64,000 nt of DNA from Hydractinia symbiolongicarpus (taxonomy: Eukaryota; Cnidaria; Hydrozoa; Anthoathecata; Hydractiniidae). The notes beneath the pieces were generated by a model that worked only from the letters and a program-made list of their open reading frames with translations, was not told where the DNA came from and searched no databases. Positions 60,351 through 64,000 of the stretch are shown here, in pieces (position 1 is the stretch's first letter; every line of letters starts with the position of its first letter). The stretch lies in NCBI RefSeq assembly GCF_029227915.1, contig NC_079885.1:4776001-4840000 (forward strand), written 5' to 3'. A program made the translations under genes and the position numbers.

Positions 60351-63300
60351 TGTAGTTTTTGAAACTGTTCCGATTTATTCAGCGCGAACTAACGGCTAGG
60401 ATCGGTTCCACAGTAAAAAATGACTTATTTATCTTAATTTTTAAATAAAGCGCTACCACAGCGCCCAGTGTAATCGCTGAGTTCCAGCAATCATGTCAAA
60501 TTAAAAAGAATGTTCTTTCTTGTAGTCCAATTGGCTCATTTATCACATTCATAAGGTCACAGTCCAAAGTCAGTTCAATTAAGTCCCACAGTCAAACGTT
60601 TCACTGTTTAAGGCGATGCAACCTAGTAATATCCAAATAATGTCGCTAAATACATGTTGGTACGAATATGCGACGCAAGCGTTGCAACTCAAACGGATCT
60701 ATACCGCTAGAAGGTCAATGAAATGTAATTTTTGAAACTGTTCCTATTTATTCAACGCGTGCTAACGGCTAGGACTGGTCCCACAGTAAAAAAAAGACTT
60801 ATTTATCTAAATTATTAAATAAAGCGCTACCACAGAGGCTAGTGTTATCGCTGAATTACAGCAATCATGTCAAATTAAGAAGAATGTTATTCCTTGGAGT
60901 CCAGTTGGCTCATTTATCACATTTAAAAGGTCACAGTTCAGAATCAGTTCAATTAAGTCCAACAGTTACTCGTTTCACTGTTAAAAGCGATGGAACTTAG
61001 TAATATCGGAAAAAAATTACTAAATACATGTTGGTACGAATATGTGACGCAACCGTTGCAACTCAATCGGATTTATATCGCTAAAAAGTCAATGAAATGT
61101 AGTTTTTGAAACTGTTCCGATTTATTCAGCGCGAACTAACGGCTAGGATTGGTTCCACAGTAAAAAATGACTTATTTATCTTAATTTTTAAATAAAGCGC
61201 TACCACAGCGCCCAGTGTAATCGCTGAGTTCCAGCAATCATGTCACATCAAAAAGAATGTTATTTCTTGTAGTCAAATTGGCTCATTTATCACATTCATA
61301 AGGTCACAGTCCAAAGTCAGTTCAATTAATCCCACAGTCAAACGTTTCACTGCTTAAAGCGATGCAACCTAGTAATATCGGAAAAAAATCACTAAATACA
61401 TGTTGGTACGAATATGTGACGCAACCATTGCAACTCAAACAGATTGACACCGTTAGAAAGTCAATGAAATTTAGTTTTTGAAACTGTCTCTATTTTTCAG
61501 CGCGAACTAACGGCTACGATTGGTCTCACAGATAAAAATGACTTATTTATCTTAATTTGTACATCAAGCGCTGCCACAGCGCCCAGTGTAATCGCTGAGT
61601 TCCAACCATCATGTAAAGTTATGAAGAATGTTATTTCTTGTAGTTAAACTGGCTCATTTATCACATTTATAAGGTCACAGTCCAATGTCAGTTCAATGAA
61701 GTCCCACAGTCAAACATTTCACTGTGTAAAGCGATGCAACCTAGTAATATCAGAAAAATATCGCTAAATACATGTTGGTACGAATATGCGACGCAACCGT
61801 TGTAACTCAAACGGATTTATATCGCTAAAAAGTCAATGCAATGTAGTTTTTGAGAATGTCTCTATTCCTTCAGCGTGTGCTAACAGCCAGGATTGGTCCC
61901 ACAGTAAAGAAAGACTTATTTATCTAAATTTTTAATTAAAGCGCTACAACAGAGACTAGTGTAATCTCTGAATTCCAGCAATCATGTCAAATTAAGAAGA
62001 ATGTTATTTCTTGGAGTCCAATTGGTTCATTTATCACATTCATAAGGTCACAGTCCAAAGTCAGTTCAATTAAGTCCCACAGTCAAACGTTTCACTGTTT
62101 TAGGCGATGCAGCCTGGTAATATCCGAATAATGTCGCTAAATACATGTTGGTACGAATATGCGACGCAACCGTTGTAACTCAAACGGATCTATACCGCTA
62201 GAAGGTCAATGAAATGTAGTTTGTGAAACTGTTCCTATTTATTCAGCGCGTGCTAACGGCTAGGACTGTTCCCACAGTAAAAAAAGACTTATTTATCTAA
62301 ATTATTAAATAAAGCGCTACCACAGAGGCTAGTGTTATCGCTGAATTACAGCAATCATGTCAAATTAAGAAGAATGTTATTCCTTAGAGTCCGGTTGGCT
62401 CATTTATCACATTTATAAGGTCACAGTTCAGAATCAGTTCAATTAAGTCCCACAGTCACTCGTTTCACTGGTAAAAGCGATGGAACTTAGTAATATCGGA
62501 AAAAAATCACTAAATACATGTTGGTACGAATATGTGACGCAACCGTTGTAACTCAAACAGATTGACATCGTTAGAAAGTCAATGAAATGTAGTTTTTGAA
62601 ACTGTCTCTATTTCTTCAGCGCGAACTAACGGCTAGGATTGGTGCCACAGATAAAAATGACTTATTTATCTTAATTTGTAAATAAATCGATACCAGGGAG
62701 ACTAGTGTAATCGCTGAATTCCAACAATCATGTCAATTTAAGAATAATGTTATTTCTTGTAGTCAAACTGGCTCATTTATCACATTTATAAGGTCAAAGT
62801 CTAAAATCAGTTAATCTAAGTCCCACAGTCAAACGTTTCACTGTTAAAGGCGGTGCAACCTAGTAATATCCGAATAATATCCCTAAATACATGTTGGTAT
62901 GAATATGTGACGCAACCGTTGTAACTCAAAAGGATTTATATCGCTAGAAAGTCAATGAAATGTATTTTTTGAAACTGTCTTATTTATTCAGCGCGTGCTA
63001 ACGGCCAGGATTGGTCCCACATTAAAAAAGACTTATTTATCTTAATTTGTAAATAAAGCGCTACCACAGCGCCCAGTGTAATCGCTGAATTCCAACAATC
63101 ATGTCAAATTAGGAAGAATGTTATTTCTTGTAGTCAAACTGGCTCATTTATCACATTTATAAGGTCAAAGTCTAATATCAGTTAAATTAAGTCCCACAGT
63201 CAAACGTTTCACTGTTGAAGGCGGTGCAACCTAGTAATATCCGAATAATATCGCTAAATACATGTTGGTATGAATATGCGCCGCAACCGTTGTAACTCAA

Positions 63301-64000
63301 ACGGATCTATACCGCTATAAAGTCAATGAAATGTAGTTTCTGAATCTGTTCCTATTTATTCAGCGCGTGCTAACGGCCAGGATTGGTCCCACAGTAAAAA
63401 AAGACTTATTTATCTAAATTATTAACTAAAGCGCTTCCACAGAGCTGAGTATATTCGCTGAATTACAACAATTATGTCAAATTAAGAAGAATGTTATTCC
63501 TTGGAGTCCGGTTGGCTCATTTATCACATTTTTTAAAGGTCACAGTTCAGAATCTGTTCAATTAAGTCCCACAGTCAATCGTTTCACTGTTAAAAGCGAT
63601 GCAGCCTAGTAATATCCAAAAAATATCGCTAAATACATGTTGGTACGAATATGCGACGCAACCGTTGTAACTCAAAAGGATTTATATCGCTAGAAAGTCA
63701 ATGAAATGTAGTTTTGGAAACTGTCCTATTTATTCAGCGCGTGCTAACGGCCAGGATTGGTCCCACATTAAAAAAGTCTTATTTATCTTAAATTGTAAAC
63801 AAAGCGCTACCACAGCGCCCAGTGTAATCGCTGAATTCCAACAATCATGTCAAATTAAGAAGAATGTTATTTCTTGTAGTGAAACTGGCTCATTTATCAC
63901 ATTTATAAGGTCAAAGTCCAAAATCAGTTCAATTAAGTCCCACAGTCAAACGTTTCACTGTTAAAGGCGATGCAACCAAGTAATATCCGAATAATATCGC
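60351..64000 (+). repeat. Right-end mixed monomers
   Basis: Monomers start at 60406, 60779, 61153, 61524, 61897, 62270, 62643, 63015, 63387 and 63761, the last cut by the window end. A monomers with CAGAGGCTAGTGTTATCGC sit at 60779 and 62270 (1,491 bp apart), and a C monomer at 61524. From 62643 a further B/C form appears, with AATTTGTAAATAAA and GGTCAAAGTC, in which 63015 and 63761 are 746 bp apart. No tight tandem duplication is seen. Confidence 0.8.

Larger units (their letters stand above)
1..64000 (+). repeat. Satellite DNA array, ~372-bp monomer, whole window
   Basis: Landmarks recur in fixed order every 371-374 bp. Relative to TCCCACAG at +1 they are GCGCTACCACAG near +45, AGCAATCATGTC near +81, a second TCCCACAGTC near +179, CTAAATACATGTTGG near +241, CGCAACCGTTGTAACTC near +270, GTCAATGAAATG near +309 and GCTAACGGCCAGG near +356. 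All monomers run in the same direction. Subfamilies A, B, C and D are defined by linked variants. The array holds about 170 monomers, and both window ends fall inside it. No open frame exceeds about 105 codons, and none resembles a known protein. The likely setting is eukaryotic centromeric or pericentromeric heterochromatin, which is inferred from the architecture only. I cannot match it to a named satellite family. Ribosomal-spacer repeats are a less likely alternative, because no rRNA gene appears in 64 kb. Confidence 0.97.

Noticed and set aside
1-64000. CRISPR array
   Set aside because: The repeat unit is about 372 bp with no short repeat and unique spacers; all sequence between landmarks is itself repeated.
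1-64000. Canonical CENP-B box
   Set aside because: I looked for TTCG, then A, then CGGG at the required spacing on both strands in the common monomer forms. TTTCGGAAAAATATC and the reverse of TTGGTACGAATATG come nearest but lack the CGGG end.
1-64000. Transposon or LTR tandem array
   Set aside because: No terminal repeats, target-site duplications, poly-A tails or enzyme coding were seen, and every monomer joins the next directly.
1-64000. Bacterial or phage origin
   Set aside because: There is no coding gene in 64 kb, no ribosome-binding sites ahead of long frames, and a uniform long tandem array, which is not a prokaryotic pattern.
1-64000. Ribosomal DNA spacer repeats
   Set aside because: No part of an 18S, 5.8S, 28S or 5S gene appears, and spacer arrays are normally interrupted by the genes on this scale.
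1-64000. Assignment to a named insect satellite of similar length
   Set aside because: Unit length near 360-372 bp is shared by several unrelated satellites. I recognise no diagnostic sequence of any of them, so naming one would be a guess.

Overview
The whole 64 kb is one uninterrupted head-to-tail array of a tandem satellite repeat with a monomer of about 372 bp (371-374 bp in most copies). I tracked a landmark (TCCCACAG and its variants) from end to end and found about 170 successive monomers, all in the same orientation. The only exceptions in orientation are two 69-bp inverted scars. I see no gene, RNA gene, transposon, CRISPR array or unique sequence. The window begins and ends inside the array, so its true limits and flanks are not visible. 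All open reading frames are under about 110 codons. They recur because 372 is a multiple of 3, so chance frames reappear in the same phase from copy to copy.

A megasatellite of this kind, AT-rich, about two nucleosomes long per monomer and organised in higher-order repeats (HORs), points to eukaryotic constitutive heterochromatin, centromeric or pericentromeric. CpG dinucleotides are retained in conserved motifs. This suggests a lineage without heavy satellite CpG methylation, such as many insects or other invertebrates, but I cannot name the species or a known satellite family.

Monomers fall into linked-variant subfamilies. A has a TCTAAAT head, CCTAGTG and CCTTGGAGTCCAATTGG. B has a TCTTAATT head, CGCCCAGTG and TTGTAGTCAAACTGG. 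C is a B derivative with AATTTGTACATCAAGCG, first seen near 43.8 kb. D is an A derivative with GCCCACCTTAAGAAAAC, first seen near 38 kb.

Layout: 1-2.55 kb, alternating A/B dimers (746 bp). 2.56-12 kb, mainly A dimers (~744 bp) carried in a 4,098-bp duplication. 12.5-18.5 kb, a 3,152-bp duplication that carries the inverted scar. 18.5-31.5 kb, mixed A/B with 2-, 4- and 5-monomer HORs (745, 1,490 and 1,863 bp). 31.6-36.8 kb, mixed A/B with a 744-bp duplication. 36.8-64 kb, a patchwork of short local HORs (2,507, 769, 1,118, 1,206, 1,019, 1,490 and 696 bp) containing monomers of abnormal length (325, 397-398 and 438 bp, and 648-649-bp fused pairs).

No single HOR dominates. The picture is of repeated unequal exchange or replication-slippage events that copied small scars into neighbouring units, as expected at an array flank or a non-homogenised array rather than in a young homogeneous core. 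I found no enzyme-encoding or defence system here. The interest lies in array architecture and in the breakpoints that record how it was built.
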